Counted from the first letter of the stretch, positions 28,929-38,132 are shown. The stretch: 64,000 nucleotides of DNA from Microcoleus sp. FACHB-68 (GCF_014695715.1 NZ_JACJOT010000006.1:1-64000); one strand, 5' to 3'. The notes: generated by a model not told the origin, from the letters alone. Numbers and translations are program-made.

Positions 28929-30206
28929 TTAGCTCAGTCCTTGTAACCCTTTCTCTTTTAAATTCTTCTCAATATGCTGCACTTCCTCCAGCGTTTCTCC
29001 AGCAACAATTCCGTAAATATCGGTGTGGATTTTTCCGTATTTGACCTTATCTAAAGCGGACAAAATAATAAAGTCTTTGCGCTCTAGTTCAGGTTTCAAG
29101 GTGGCTAGAATCGAGTCTAATGTTCCATCCATGCGGTAGTCGCTGGAATATTTCGCCACCTGCTTTGCTAGCTTTTGCAGTGTATGGCGTTGCAAGCAGA
29201 GGGGAGTTGAACCATTGACTCGAAAATTGGCATCGATCACATACATCTGTCCGTCTTTATCTTCGAGTACATCGAAGCCAATAACGCCAAAATATCCCTG
29301 TTGATTTGCATACCGACCAATGGCGGCAATCATGTCATAAAATTTGCTCATATCATTGTGCCGGTAGTCAATTACTCCCCCTAAATAGCTACCTTCTGGG
29401 GTAACAAGTTGACCCGTCGTGCCAATGAGGGTAATATCTCCCGCCTTACTGACGTAGAACTGCACGCAGTAGTTTTCCACGACATTGTTGACGAATTCCG
29501 AGACAATAATCGTATCGAGCAACTTAATATCGAGATATTTCTTCACTTCCCGCAAACAGTAGTCCAATTCGCTGGGACTTTTAATAATATAAGTGCCTTC
29601 CCCTGATAGTCCGTGAGAAGTCTTAATTAAGAAGGGGAATTGCTCTGGTAACGCAATGTCTTCGATATTGACTTCATGCAGGTTGTAGCTTGAATATTTC
29701 GGGCATTGCACCCCCAATTCGGCTAGGGTTGCTTTGCTGAGCAAATGGTAGTGGCTGTCTGGATGGACGGCGTGTTTTTCAGGTTTGAGATTATCGAAGG
29801 GAAATAAACTGATGAGTTTGTCAAAGTCATCACTCACACTAAGCTCATCAAGATACGTCGCGCAGTCTATTCTCTTCATAATATTGGAATAGCTGAAGCC
29901 AAAATGCTCGCGCCAGTAGTCAAGCAGCGAATTTGGCGGATCGGTGATAATAATCCCTGGAATGGCATCACCTAACACAGCCAGATTTTTCCAAGGTTCC
30001 TTCTGGCAAATCTTGTCGAAGGTGGTTTTAGTGGCTTCACTACTACCGTCTTGAATAAAATATTTTTGCCGGTTGGGGTAAGCCGCCCAGCTTGCAGTCG
30101 CAGGATAATTTAGCAGGAACGCATAACGCGCATCCGTGATGTCTTGAGCAAACAGATCGGAAAAAGAATTACCCTGAAAATATTGAAAGTCGGATGTTGA
30201 GTTCAT
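28929..30206 (-). CDS. ATP-grasp ligase, possibly peptide ligase (PGM1-related)
   Basis: A carboxylate-amine ligase fold. The ATP-grasp part (about 160-380) has the lysine-containing FLIKTSHGLSGEGTY strand and Gly loop, an EFV hinge, and a metal-binding end VIDANFRVNGSTP. The N-terminal 140 residues (YPATASWAAYPNRQKYF, then VLGDAIPGIIITDPP) look like a pre-ATP-grasp domain, and the last 60 residues form a separate small domain. This order resembles PGM1-type peptide ligases, but that is a low-certainty match. I start at the ATG at 30206; a GTG at 30296 would add 30 residues and neither has a strong ribosome site. An isoaspartyl peptidase gene is 270 bp upstream on the same strand. Confidence 0.78.
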   Translation of the reverse strand: MNSTSDFQYFQGNSFSDLFAQDITDARYAFLLNYPATASWAAYPNRQKYFIQDGSSEATKTTFDKICQKEPWKNLAVLGDAIPGIIITDPPNSLLDYWREHFGFSYSNIMKRIDCATYLDELSVSDDFDKLISLFPFDNLKPEKHAVHPDSHYHLLSKATLAELGVQCPKYSSYNLHEVNIEDIALPEQFPFLIKTSHGLSGEGTYIIKSPSELDYCLREVKKYLDIKLLDTIIVSEFVNNVVENYCVQFYVSKAGDITLIGTTGQLVTPEGSYLGGVIDYRHNDMSKFYDMIAAIGRYANQQGYFGVIGFDVLEDKDGQMYVIDANFRVNGSTPLCLQRHTLQKLAKQVAKYSSDYRMDGTLDSILATLKPELERKDFIILSALDKVKYGKIHTDIYGIVAGETLEEVQHIEKNLKEKGLQGLS

Positions 30207-30476
30207 AAAAAGAAGGCTAAACAACCAATAATCAGTATTCTCCCAAGTAGCGATTTTTCTATCATCTTCCTGGGGGCTATTTAGGTAAGGCAACACAGGG
30301 GAATAAGTATTCCTATAGGCGCGTGTTTTGACAAAAAATCCCCTTTCAGAGTGAAAGAGGATTTGTTAAGCCTGCGCCTACCGGCAGAATCAAATAGCCC
30401 TGGGCTTTACCCAAATGCTTGTGCTTATCCGTGTTTGATCGCTTTAGGCTAGTGAACCGTAAGCGAGCGGACGCGA

Positions 30477-31430
30477 TTATTCCGAGGGGGAGTGAACCGT
30501 CATCAGCTCTTTTGTACCTGACGGAACACCTTGTGCTTTTGAGCTATTTTCTTCTTCTTTGCTAATAAACGCAGCCGGTTTGTCCATGTCTTGCGTCATA
30601 TAAGCAACTGCCATGTGATCTGAGTTGTACGCCCAGCCAATGCGTCCCTGCCGATCTACGAGGATGCAGCCGGCCTCTCCTTCAACCTTAGAGACCAAAG
30701 TCTCAATTGCCTTGCGCGATGCCTCTTCTGGATGGGTGTCTCCCGCCATCAAATCAATCGCCGTTTTGGCAAGAACCACTGGGATAATTGACTCGCCATC
30801 GCCTGTGGTTGAGCAAGCGCCCAGGTGGTTATCAGCGTACAAGCCACAGCCAACCAAGGCGGTATCGCCAACACGACCCTGCGGTTGACCTGTGGTGCCC
30901 CCAGTTGAGGTGCCGGCAACGACAGTGCCGGTGGCATCTATCGCCACACAGCCAACGGTGTTGGGGCGATCAAGAACTTCCTGCTCCTCTTCCCACTCCT
31001 TTCGCTGCTCCTCACTAATCAAATCTTCTTTTGGACACAGCTCAAGCCCATGTTCGGCGGCAAAGCGTTCGCCACTGCGCGCGACTAACAGCATGGGTTT
31101 TTCATCCATAATCTTGTGTGCAACTGAGATCGGATGGCGCACCCCTTGAACGGCTGCCACTGCCCCCCAACCTAACTTGGCACCTTCCATCATCGCCGCG
31201 TCTAGCTCAACTTCTCCCTCACTGTTGAGGGTTGCGCCAAAGCCGGCGTTAAATGTCTGGTCAGTTTCGAGAACACGGATCGCAACCTCAACGGCTTCTC
31301 CGGCACTGCCTCCACTGCGAAGCACTGCCCAGCCGGCCTCAACTGCGGCTAAGCAGCCGGCGTGGTTTGCTTGAATCTTTTCGTCTGTGATGGTTTTTGC
31401 TCCACCATGAACAATAATACTGAGTGTCAT
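30477..31430 (-). CDS. Isoaspartyl peptidase / plant-type L-asparaginase
   Basis: N-terminal nucleophile hydrolase that cleaves beta-aspartyl dipeptides (such as those from cyanophycin or damaged proteins) and asparagine. The precursor self-cleaves before Thr158 (NTVGCVAID), giving alpha and beta subunits; the beta subunit begins with the nucleophile and carries GTSTGG and the substrate-binding GRVGDTALVG and STTGDGE. The alpha part starts HGGA. Length 317 aa is normal. AAGGAG sits eight bases before the ATG. It is followed by the ATP-grasp gene, so an amide-bond cutter and an amide-bond maker are neighbours. Confidence 0.93.
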   Translation of the reverse strand: MTLSIIVHGGAKTITDEKIQANHAGCLAAVEAGWAVLRSGGSAGEAVEVAIRVLETDQTFNAGFGATLNSEGEVELDAAMMEGAKLGWGAVAAVQGVRHPISVAHKIMDEKPMLLVARSGERFAAEHGLELCPKEDLISEEQRKEWEEEQEVLDRPNTVGCVAIDATGTVVAGTSTGGTTGQPQGRVGDTALVGCGLYADNHLGACSTTGDGESIIPVVLAKTAIDLMAGDTHPEEASRKAIETLVSKVEGEAGCILVDRQGRIGWAYNSDHMAVAYMTQDMDKPAAFISKEEENSSKAQGVPSGTKELMTVHSPSE

Positions 31431-31491
31431 TTGTAGCTCCTTATTTTGAACCTGAGTAAACTTTTGTAGATCGTTGCAATTGACGTAAACC

Positions 31492-31863
31492 TTATTCTCT
31501 GGTGAACCACCAAGCCCAAGCGACTAAAAGCGCCTGAAACGGAAGTCGCAACCAAATCAGTGGCGGATCGTGCGGCAGCGCTGGAACTTCAATGTTATTG
31601 ATCGCCTGATAAAGATTGGCTGGAAAAACAGCAATAAAAAGTACAGCGAGAAGCCAAGCAGCGCTACGACTAACTTGAGGAATTAATAATCCGACTCCAC
31701 CCAAAATTTCCAGAAATCCGCTGATGTAAACCAGTGCCAGATGATAGGGAAGAAAGGCCGGCACAATTTTCTCAAATGGTTCTGGGCTAGTAAAATGCCA
31801 TGCACCGATGACTACCATCCCTAGGGCAAGTATGATTTGGAAAACTTTTTTGTACCGCTTCAT
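31492..31863 (-). CDS. DoxX-family membrane protein
   Basis: A 123-residue protein with four hydrophobic helices. The pattern GAWHFTSPEPFEKIVP, with GFLEILGGVGLLIP in the second helix, is typical of small DoxX/DUF4267-like proteins. The family is linked to redox or quinone-related membrane functions in some bacteria, but the function here is unknown. It lies 60 bp upstream of the asparaginase gene on the same strand. Confidence 0.82.
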   Translation of the reverse strand: MKRYKKVFQIILALGMVVIGAWHFTSPEPFEKIVPAFLPYHLALVYISGFLEILGGVGLLIPQVSRSAAWLLAVLFIAVFPANLYQAINNIEVPALPHDPPLIWLRLPFQALLVAWAWWFTRE

Positions 31864-31912
31864 AGCTGAAGGCTGTTCCAGAGAATATCTTTAAATAGGA
31901 TCGGGTCAGCTT

Positions 31913-32515
31913 TTATGTTTGAATTTTCACCTCAGAGATACAGTCAACTTGGTTTTGGGCTAGATTTCTGAGCCTCAAGAACTGCTGGCGCATCATGAGT
32001 AAATCTCCCCACGGCAGCACCCAGGGCATCCATGACAAAAAGCGGTTTCTCGGATAGAAAATATGCCCTTTGAGAACAAGGCGGCAAGTGTCTTGCGTCA
32101 CCGGAAAAACGACATAACTAGCAGCAATGTTGCCAAACAGTGCGATGGCTTGTTTGTCATCCATCACTATCGTTAAATGCCGATTCTCTTCAAACTCAAC
32201 AAGTTTAAAGATGCCCATCACTCTTTGACCAAGCGCTAGATCTTCTACTCCGGGGAGCAGTTGTTCTGGACTCGGACGATCTGAGAGCGACGCTTGAACG
32301 TTGAAAAATATCTTTTCGAGCCGGTCAATCCAGTCGTAACTGTAAGATTCAACTTTTAGTTGACATAACCACCGGAATAAAATAGGAGCCGGTGCTTTTA
32401 CATCTATAGCTCGGAAATACGCCTCGTCAGAACTATCAATGTAGCGGTCGCAAGGGAACGACATTAATCTTTCTTCTGGGGTAGAACCCCAAGTTTTTGC
32501 AATGCCTTGTTCCAT
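31913..32515 (-). CDS. SRPBCC-like (polyketide-cyclase fold) protein of unknown function
   Basis: A 200-aa soluble protein. After about 35 N-terminal residues comes a pattern of the SRPBCC ligand-binding fold: AIDVKAPAPILFRWLCQL at the first strand and helix, a long stretch of beta strands (GQRVMGIFKLVEFEENRHLTI) and a basic C-terminal helix. No catalytic residue can be named. It is probably a small-molecule-binding protein. The gene sits in a run of minus-strand genes between NUDIX and DoxX. Confidence 0.7.
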   Translation of the reverse strand: MEQGIAKTWGSTPEERLMSFPCDRYIDSSDEAYFRAIDVKAPAPILFRWLCQLKVESYSYDWIDRLEKIFFNVQASLSDRPSPEQLLPGVEDLALGQRVMGIFKLVEFEENRHLTIVMDDKQAIALFGNIAASYVVFPVTQDTCRLVLKGHIFYPRNRFLSWMPWVLPWGDLLMMRQQFLRLRNLAQNQVDCISEVKIQT

Positions 32516-32688
32516 ATTGATATTGGCTATCGGTTCGTTAAAATGCCTCCTAATTCTTAGGCAATTAGGCGTTTTTAAGTGAGCCGATAATTATTAATGT
32601 TAGCGATTCTTGATAAATTTTGATATTACTCTGAAGAGAGATTATAAAGAGTATTCTTCATCACAAACAAATTTCATACTAGGGGCAT

Positions 32689-33240
32689 TTAATCGCCAGA
32701 CGACAGCGTATTGCCGGCTTTGAGAATCAGCACACAACTAGGCCCGTGTGTAATCGCGTTATCCATCACCTTTTGCAGGGCTGCATTCAAAGGAATTTGA
32801 AGTTTCTCTATGGTTTCCGTTCCCTCTTGATGCGCTTCTTGGAACGTTAACTGCTTTGCCAAAAATAGATAAACGGGACAATGCACAATCGAGGTGTCTA
32901 AATCAAAGAACCCCAACTCTATCCATTCATCTGCCGTAATTCCCAACTCTTCTTGAACTTCTCGCTTTGCCGCATCCAGTGCCGGTTCATTTTCCTCAAG
33001 TGCACCGCATACCACTTCAATACTCTCTTTCCCAAGCGCATAGCGAAATTGCCGGGTAAGATATACAGTGCCCTCGCTATCGATTGGCAAAATAGCAACA
33101 CCGGCTTTCATTTTGACGGTCGTGTACATACCCGGTTTCCCGTCAGGTTGAAGAACTTGATCTTCACGAACATTGATAAAGGAATTTTCGTATTTCTGAG
33201 AAGTTTCTTGTATTGTCCAAGGGCCGTGTTTTTGTGCCAT
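32689..33240 (-). CDS. NUDIX hydrolase, ADP-ribose pyrophosphatase-like
   Basis: Hydrolyses nucleoside diphosphates linked to another group. The Nudix box fits GX5EX7REUXEEXGU exactly at 79-101: Gly79, Glu85, Arg93, Glu94, Glu97, Glu98 and Gly100. The strands before it (VYLTRQFRYALGKESIEVVC) match the ADP-ribose/GDP-mannose pyrophosphatase branch. A GAGGAG ribosome site lies eight bases before the ATG. Length 183 aa is normal. The exact substrate is uncertain. Confidence 0.92.
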   Translation of the reverse strand: MAQKHGPWTIQETSQKYENSFINVREDQVLQPDGKPGMYTTVKMKAGVAILPIDSEGTVYLTRQFRYALGKESIEVVCGALEENEPALDAAKREVQEELGITADEWIELGFFDLDTSIVHCPVYLFLAKQLTFQEAHQEGTETIEKLQIPLNAALQKVMDNAITHGPSCVLILKAGNTLSSGD

Positions 33241-33370
33241 GATAGATTCTCCTCATTATTAATTCGCAAATAACAGAGAACTGCCCTTTTCAAAAAAAGG
33301 ACAGTCGCGTAAATTTCAACTATTTAACTCAAACAATTCTTCAGACTTAATCACATAAACCGCTAGAGAG

Positions 33371-33766
33371 TCACTCCAAAGCCGGCTTAATTCGAGGGTA
33401 AGAAGATAGAAACACAACAAAGAGAATGGCAAACGTCAGATCAATGACACCCGGAATTAAATAAAATGGGTGAACATTGCCGGCTAACGTCTGATAAGCC
33501 AGCACGCCAAATACAGAAAATTGTGCGTAAATTCCAAGTTTGACGATGTTGTGATTGCGAGAAATGTCGTTACCAACCCACCAATAGCCAATCCCAACCA
33601 CAATTACCAACACAAGAAATAATTGTAAATATTCAGGGTTAGTCAGAGGTTTTTCACCAAGTAACTCACGAATCCAGCGATCTGCAAACAGCAAAGCCAG
33701 AGATTCGACCCAATTGATCACAGCCTTGAGGTAAAATATGTACTTCCACGTCGTTGGATTGTTCAT
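33371..33766 (-). CDS. Four-helix membrane protein of unknown function
   Basis: A 131-residue protein with four predicted transmembrane segments, preceded by a short amphipathic start (NNPTTWKYIFYLK). I start at the ATG at 33766; an in-frame GTG three codons earlier is possible. Nothing catalytic is visible. It lies between NUDIX and hemerythrin genes on the same strand, which gives no firm functional clue. Confidence 0.65.
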   Translation of the reverse strand: MNNPTTWKYIFYLKAVINWVESLALLFADRWIRELLGEKPLTNPEYLQLFLVLVIVVGIGYWWVGNDISRNHNIVKLGIYAQFSVFGVLAYQTLAGNVHPFYLIPGVIDLTFAILFVVFLSSYPRIKPALE

Positions 33767-33812
33767 AACTTGCACAAATTGGGATAGTTTTACTTAGCTA
33801 CAAACTTTTGTT

Positions 33813-34844
33813 TTAATGAGTCGCAGCAGCCATTTCATCTTGCAGCCGGCTTTTAGCGGTTTTAAACTCAGTCGCCATTTGCTTCTGCTGTTCATCGCTG
33901 AAGTTGTTGCGGAGTCTGGGGAATATATCGCTCTCTTCTTGATTGATATGATTTCGCACCGCAGTTCTTAACCGTTCAATCGCTGCTTTAAACTCAGATG
34001 AAGCCGGATCAAGAGGTGTAATTTCGTCTAACATCTCCATCACTTCATCCGTCTGTTTGTAAATCTCCTGCGTGTGTTCGTAATCAGAACGAATTGCCGG
34101 ATAGACAACTTGTTCTTCCGCTGTCCCGTGAACTTTGATATCTTTATAAAGTTGCCCAAAATACTCTTGAATTTTTTCAGGATCGTCAGAACCTAAAATT
34201 TCTGCAAACAGAGTATCAGCCTTAGTATGATCCATGAGGAGAAGGTCACGAATGCTCATCTCATCATCGGTGCGAGAAACAACGCTGCCGGCAACTCCAG
34301 TAAATGCTGCAACAGCATCTTGAACCCGCGCCCAAATTCCCTGATGTGGCTCAAGTCCTGTCAATTCACGAACACCCAAAATCTCTAGAATTCCTTTGAG
34401 TTGCTCTTGATGGGCGCGGTTCTCGAAGTTAACAGTATTTAAAGGAGTGATCGCAGCTTCAACATCAGCACCAATAATTTGAGCAGCTTTGTGAATTAAC
34501 AATCCCGCCATTGTCTGCCGGTGTTTGAGTAATTCCTGCTGAGATACTTTCTCGAACAAAGTTAGCTCAGAACCTTTCATAAGTTTCTGAACTTCCTCAA
34601 TCATCTTTTGGGTTGTTTCTTTCGCTTCTGCCTTGACACCATACTGAACAATCACAGTATCAAGAACGCCTAAATTTTTTTCATCGTCCTCGACCATATT
34701 TTGCAAGCGCTGGCGAATTTCATCATCTGTGCAATCTTGAATGAATTGCCGGTTATTGCTAATCAGCAGATTTTGCAATGCTTTCATCTCTGACAATTTT
34801 GTGGCAATTGCAAGACGCTTGGTGTCATCAAGAGTTTCTACCAT
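33813..34844 (-). CDS. Hemerythrin HHE-domain protein with N-terminal helical domain
   Basis: The C-terminal half (about 195-325) is a four-helix HHE bundle that binds a non-haem di-iron centre: LLMDHTKAD, VHGTAEEQVVYP and NHINQEESDIFP supply the His and Glu ligands. The N-terminal half (about 1-160) is also helical and ferritin-like (MVEDDEKNLGVLD, HQEQLKGILEIL). Such proteins sense or scavenge O2, NO or iron. It is cytoplasmic with no signal. GAGGA lies nine bases before the ATG. A role in stress or iron handling is inferred. Confidence 0.87.
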   Translation of the reverse strand: MVETLDDTKRLAIATKLSEMKALQNLLISNNRQFIQDCTDDEIRQRLQNMVEDDEKNLGVLDTVIVQYGVKAEAKETTQKMIEEVQKLMKGSELTLFEKVSQQELLKHRQTMAGLLIHKAAQIIGADVEAAITPLNTVNFENRAHQEQLKGILEILGVRELTGLEPHQGIWARVQDAVAAFTGVAGSVVSRTDDEMSIRDLLLMDHTKADTLFAEILGSDDPEKIQEYFGQLYKDIKVHGTAEEQVVYPAIRSDYEHTQEIYKQTDEVMEMLDEITPLDPASSEFKAAIERLRTAVRNHINQEESDIFPRLRNNFSDEQQKQMATEFKTAKSRLQDEMAAATH

Positions 34845-34908
34845 TTTTGGTTATCCTCTAACAATGGTGAAGTCATTACAATGGATAGCCGGCACAACCG
34901 GCTCCTGC

Positions 34909-36624
34909 CTACATTTCTGCAAGTACCGGCGCTGAAGCAGCTTCATCAATTAGCTGGATCATTCGCTGCCGCAGAGTCTCTAAACCTAAGCGTTGAGTCG
35001 CTGAAATAAACACGGCTTCGGGATAGGCTTGTTGAGCTTGCGCTAGAGTTTCACTATCGACTTGATCGATCTTGTTAAACGCAATCAAAGCTTTACCCGG
35101 AAGCGCCGGCATTTCTCCTAACACTTCGTCTACTGAATGGATATGACTTGTCCAAGCTGGATGGGAAAGATCGACGACATGAAGCAACGCATCAGCCTCT
35201 GTAACTTCCTCTAAAGTGGCTCGAAAAGCATCCATTAGCGGAGGCGGAAGTTCGTGGATAAACCCTACAGTATCTGTTAGCAGAACTGATTGTCGTTCCT
35301 GGGTTTCTGGGTCTGCAATCACCAGCTTTCGCGTGGTGGGATCTAAGGTGGCAAATAGCTGATCCGCTGTGTAAACCTCAGCATGAGTTAACACATTCAG
35401 CAGCGTTGATTTACCGGCATTGGTATAGCCAACGACTGCGATTGTGGGAATTTCTTGCTGCTGTCGCTGCTGCCGCAAACGCGCACGATGCGCCTGTAAT
35501 TGATTAACTTCCTGTTGAAGTTGGGCAATTCGCCGTTGAATGACTCGCCGTTCCGTCTCTAATTTCGTTTCACCCGGCCCTCGCGTCCCGATGCCGGCAC
35601 CTAACCGAGACATCTGCTGACCCCGTCCTCTCAGCCGAGGCAGCATATATTCCAGTTGCGCCAGTTCCACTTGCAATTTGCCGGCCTGGGATTGAGCACG
35701 TTGAGCGAAAATATCTAAAATAACTTCCGTGCGATCTACGACTGGGATGTGAATCTGGGCTTCCAGGTTACGGACTTGAGAGGCAGAGATATCTCGGTCA
35801 AAGACGATGAGATTCGCTCCCAACTTATGCGCTTGCAGAGCAATTTCTTCTATTTTTCCCTCCCCCACAACGGTTTGAGGATGGGGGCGCGATCGCTTCT
35901 GCTGTATTGTGTCGAGTACGGTTCCCTTCGCACTTTCAACTAAGCGGGTGAGTTCTTCCAATCCATCTTGAAAGCGTTGGGGAGAGATATCATCGGTCAT
36001 TAATCCCACCAGCAGGACTTTATCTTCGTCGCTGCCGGCTTCCTCAAACTGAAATGCGCCGTAACCTGATTGAGAAAACTCACTTTCCCATTCATCTATT
36101 AATTCGCCAAAGTCTTGTTCGCTGAGGTCATCTAAACTCAGAGGCTCAGAAACGATCCAGGGTGTTTCAGTACCGGGAATCGGGTGAGCCAAGAAAGCTT
36201 CTTTAACATAGCCGGTGGCTCCTTTTCCCGGTCGTTCAACTCCTTCTTTTGTTAAATTTAAGACGACTAAAGCGTCTAAGCGCTGCCGTGCCATTGCTGT
36301 TAGTGCGGCTGTGTCTGGTGCCGCTGATTTGATTTGAGTGGCAATGCAACGGATTCCACTCAAGCGTTCAGCGCTATGCCGGGGCAATTGTTGGGGGGGA
36401 ATTCGAGTTTGGCTGGGTGTTCCCACTGCGACTCGAAACACCTGTCCGCGCCGGCTAATATAGGCACATACCGGGTGATGAATTTCTGTACTAATTGCTG
36501 CGAGGCGCTGGGCAAACTCAGCCGTAATCGCGCGATCGCTGGGTTCCCGATGTTCATATAATCGCTCTAGTTGCTTGATATGGCTGGATTTTAATCCTTG
36601 AATATGTCCGTAAATAGTTTCCAT
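34909..36624 (-). CDS. hflX: GTPase HflX
   Basis: Ribosome-associated GTPase that rescues stalled or heat-damaged 70S ribosomes. After a cyanobacterial N-terminal extension of about 200 residues comes the HflX subdomain (205-390; TVVGEGKIEEI, RLGAGIGTRGPGETKLETE), a coiled coil (about 355-392) and the G domain: G1 GYTNAGKST at 399-407, G3 DTVG at 451-454 and G4 NKID at 517-520. Length 571 aa is longer than E. coli HflX (426 aa) because of the N-terminal part, which is a feature of the cyanobacterial branch. No ribosome site is clear at the ATG. Confidence 0.95.
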   Translation of the reverse strand: METIYGHIQGLKSSHIKQLERLYEHREPSDRAITAEFAQRLAAISTEIHHPVCAYISRRGQVFRVAVGTPSQTRIPPQQLPRHSAERLSGIRCIATQIKSAAPDTAALTAMARQRLDALVVLNLTKEGVERPGKGATGYVKEAFLAHPIPGTETPWIVSEPLSLDDLSEQDFGELIDEWESEFSQSGYGAFQFEEAGSDEDKVLLVGLMTDDISPQRFQDGLEELTRLVESAKGTVLDTIQQKRSRPHPQTVVGEGKIEEIALQAHKLGANLIVFDRDISASQVRNLEAQIHIPVVDRTEVILDIFAQRAQSQAGKLQVELAQLEYMLPRLRGRGQQMSRLGAGIGTRGPGETKLETERRVIQRRIAQLQQEVNQLQAHRARLRQQRQQQEIPTIAVVGYTNAGKSTLLNVLTHAEVYTADQLFATLDPTTRKLVIADPETQERQSVLLTDTVGFIHELPPPLMDAFRATLEEVTEADALLHVVDLSHPAWTSHIHSVDEVLGEMPALPGKALIAFNKIDQVDSETLAQAQQAYPEAVFISATQRLGLETLRQRMIQLIDEAASAPVLAEM

Positions 36625-37023
36625 AAGCCGAAATAGAAAATTGGCTCTTTAATCCGTAAATTCTATCTTGCCTGATTTTCTTTTTAACCTTATCTTTCTT
36701 TGGGTATAAGTACAGGGCGAAAACTGTTGTATCCGCTGTCACTATGCCTTGAAAATGTCGGATTGAAAGCGGCCTGTACGGTATTCGTCTAATTCCTGAA
36801 AGCATGGAATCTCACCCTTGTGCTCATGCTTTTTGTCCAAAAAGCAAAACTTTTAGCTAAAGTTATTTTTTTTTAATAAAAATAATAAATTTAAATGAAT
36901 TTTCCAAACATTTTTAATAAAACATTTTTAAAATTTTTTGAAAGTCTCTTTTAAAAATTAGCCAGATATATTAATAAATATCAATAAAGTTGTATACTTT
37001 AAAAAGTGAATCTTGAAAAGAAA

Positions 37024-37060
37024 TATTTCCCCAGTTATGCTGAAAATGACTGGGGAAATA
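37024..37060. repeat. Perfect 12-bp inverted repeat
   Basis: TATTTCCCCAGT (37024-37035) pairs exactly with ACTGGGGAAATA (37049-37060) around a 13-base loop. On the minus strand it is followed by a pyrimidine-rich TTTCTTTT, so it would fit a terminator of a minus-strand transcript, yet no intact minus-strand gene lies upstream of it; it may be the old terminator of the decayed frame at 37150-37287. Confidence 0.55.
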
Positions 37061-37149
37061 ATAAGAAGCGTGAAGGGAAACTCACGTAATCCGTGAAACA
37101 AACAAGGTGATAGATGTATCCCTCTCCTAGGGGGGATGGCGAGAGGCGC

Positions 37150-37287
37150 TACCTCTAGGTTATGGTCGGTGAGGATTCGCCAGAGTGAATTGTTAAAGTC
37201 GCCGATAACAGCCAAGTCGTCTAAAGGAGCAGATATGGCATTAGGCAAAGCGTCTTTGCAAAAAATAGGAGAATTGTAACAGTGCAT
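37150..37287 (-). pseudogene. Possible remnant of an endonuclease/exonuclease/phosphatase (EEP) gene
   Basis: The minus strand reads PLDDLAVIGDFNNSLWRIL followed by DHNLEVAPL. The GDFN motif with a following W is the metal and substrate signature of EEP-family nucleases, which normally continues for another 60 residues to a conserved His. Here the frame runs into unrelated hydrophobic sequence, and no upstream catalytic domain exists. A chance resemblance is possible because the match is short. Confidence 0.25.
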
Positions 37288-37299
37288 TCGTGAGCCAAT

Positions 37300-38124
37300 A
37301 TGGACTTTCCCCTAGCGCGGCAATTTTTCTATAAAGAAATTTATCAGCCAGATCCACAGATTGATTTGGCTAAAGCTTCCCTGTATATAGCTCAGGAAGA
37401 ATATCCAGAACTTGATCCCGCAGAATATCTTGATGCGCTCGACACGATGGCATCTGAGGTGGAAGACCGGCTGCCGGCTGAACGGTATCCCATGCGGATT
37501 ATCCAAACCATCAATCAATATCTGTACGATGACTTGGGATTCACCGGCAATGGTGAGAATTATTACGATCCGCGCAATAGCTTTTTCAATGATGTCATTG
37601 ACCGGCGCACCGGCATCCCCCTCACCCTCTCGCTGGTTTACCTGGAACTGGCGCGGCGTCTTGACTTTCCGATGGTCGGCGTAGGGATGCCCGGACACTT
37701 CCTAATCCGCCCAGACTTTGAAGGTGCCGGCATTTACGTGGACCCCTTCAATCGAGGTGAGGTGCTGTTTCCAGAAGATTGCCAGCAACGACTCGCCCAA
37801 ATTTACGGCCAGCCGGTGCAGCTACTGCCGGCATTTCTAGAACCTGTGGGCCGGCGGCGTTTCTTAGGGCGAATGCTTTCCAACCTGAAATTAATTTACC
37901 TCAACCAAGGAGATGTCTTAAAATCTCTGGCTGCGGTTGAGCGAATTTTGTTGCTGTTTCCGGGTGCGCCCATCGAATTGCGAGATCGGGGCATCCTCTA
38001 TTATCAACTCGGTCAGTGGCCAAAAGCGGTTCAGGATCTGCAGATATATCTGACCCAAGTTCCGGGTGCGGAAGATGCCAGTGTGATTCGCAAGTTACTA
38101 GAGCGAATGCAGGATAACAGTTAA
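37300..38124 (+). CDS. SirB1-like protein: transglutaminase-like domain plus TPR
   Basis: A 274-aa cytoplasmic protein. Residues about 1-160 match the SirB1/YchA N-terminal transglutaminase-like fold, including SFFNDVIDRRTGIPLTLS and VGMPGHFLIRP (His133). The rest (about 185-270) forms a TPR pair (GDVLKSLAAVERILLLFPG, then GILYYQLGQWPKAVQDL). The classic transglutaminase Cys does not appear at the usual site, so enzymatic activity is doubtful. It is the first gene after a long spacer and is convergent, 8 bp away, with the SRPBCC gene. Confidence 0.85.
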   Translation: MDFPLARQFFYKEIYQPDPQIDLAKASLYIAQEEYPELDPAEYLDALDTMASEVEDRLPAERYPMRIIQTINQYLYDDLGFTGNGENYYDPRNSFFNDVIDRRTGIPLTLSLVYLELARRLDFPMVGVGMPGHFLIRPDFEGAGIYVDPFNRGEVLFPEDCQQRLAQIYGQPVQLLPAFLEPVGRRRFLGRMLSNLKLIYLNQGDVLKSLAAVERILLLFPGAPIELRDRGILYYQLGQWPKAVQDLQIYLTQVPGAEDASVIRKLLERMQDNS

Positions 38125-38132
38125 GCGGCCTA

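Larger units (their letters stand above)
36625..37299. other. Intergenic region with inverted repeat and gene-remnant signal
   Basis: About 675 bases between divergent genes. The part at 36840-36960 is very AT-rich. A strong hairpin sits at 37024-37060 and a minus-strand stretch near 37150-37287 resembles a nuclease fragment; both are listed separately. No complete gene is supported. Confidence 0.5.

Noticed and set aside
36554-36805. Minus-strand 83-codon frame upstream of hflX
   Set aside because: Composition is random, it overlaps the hflX start and no motif or ribosome site supports it.
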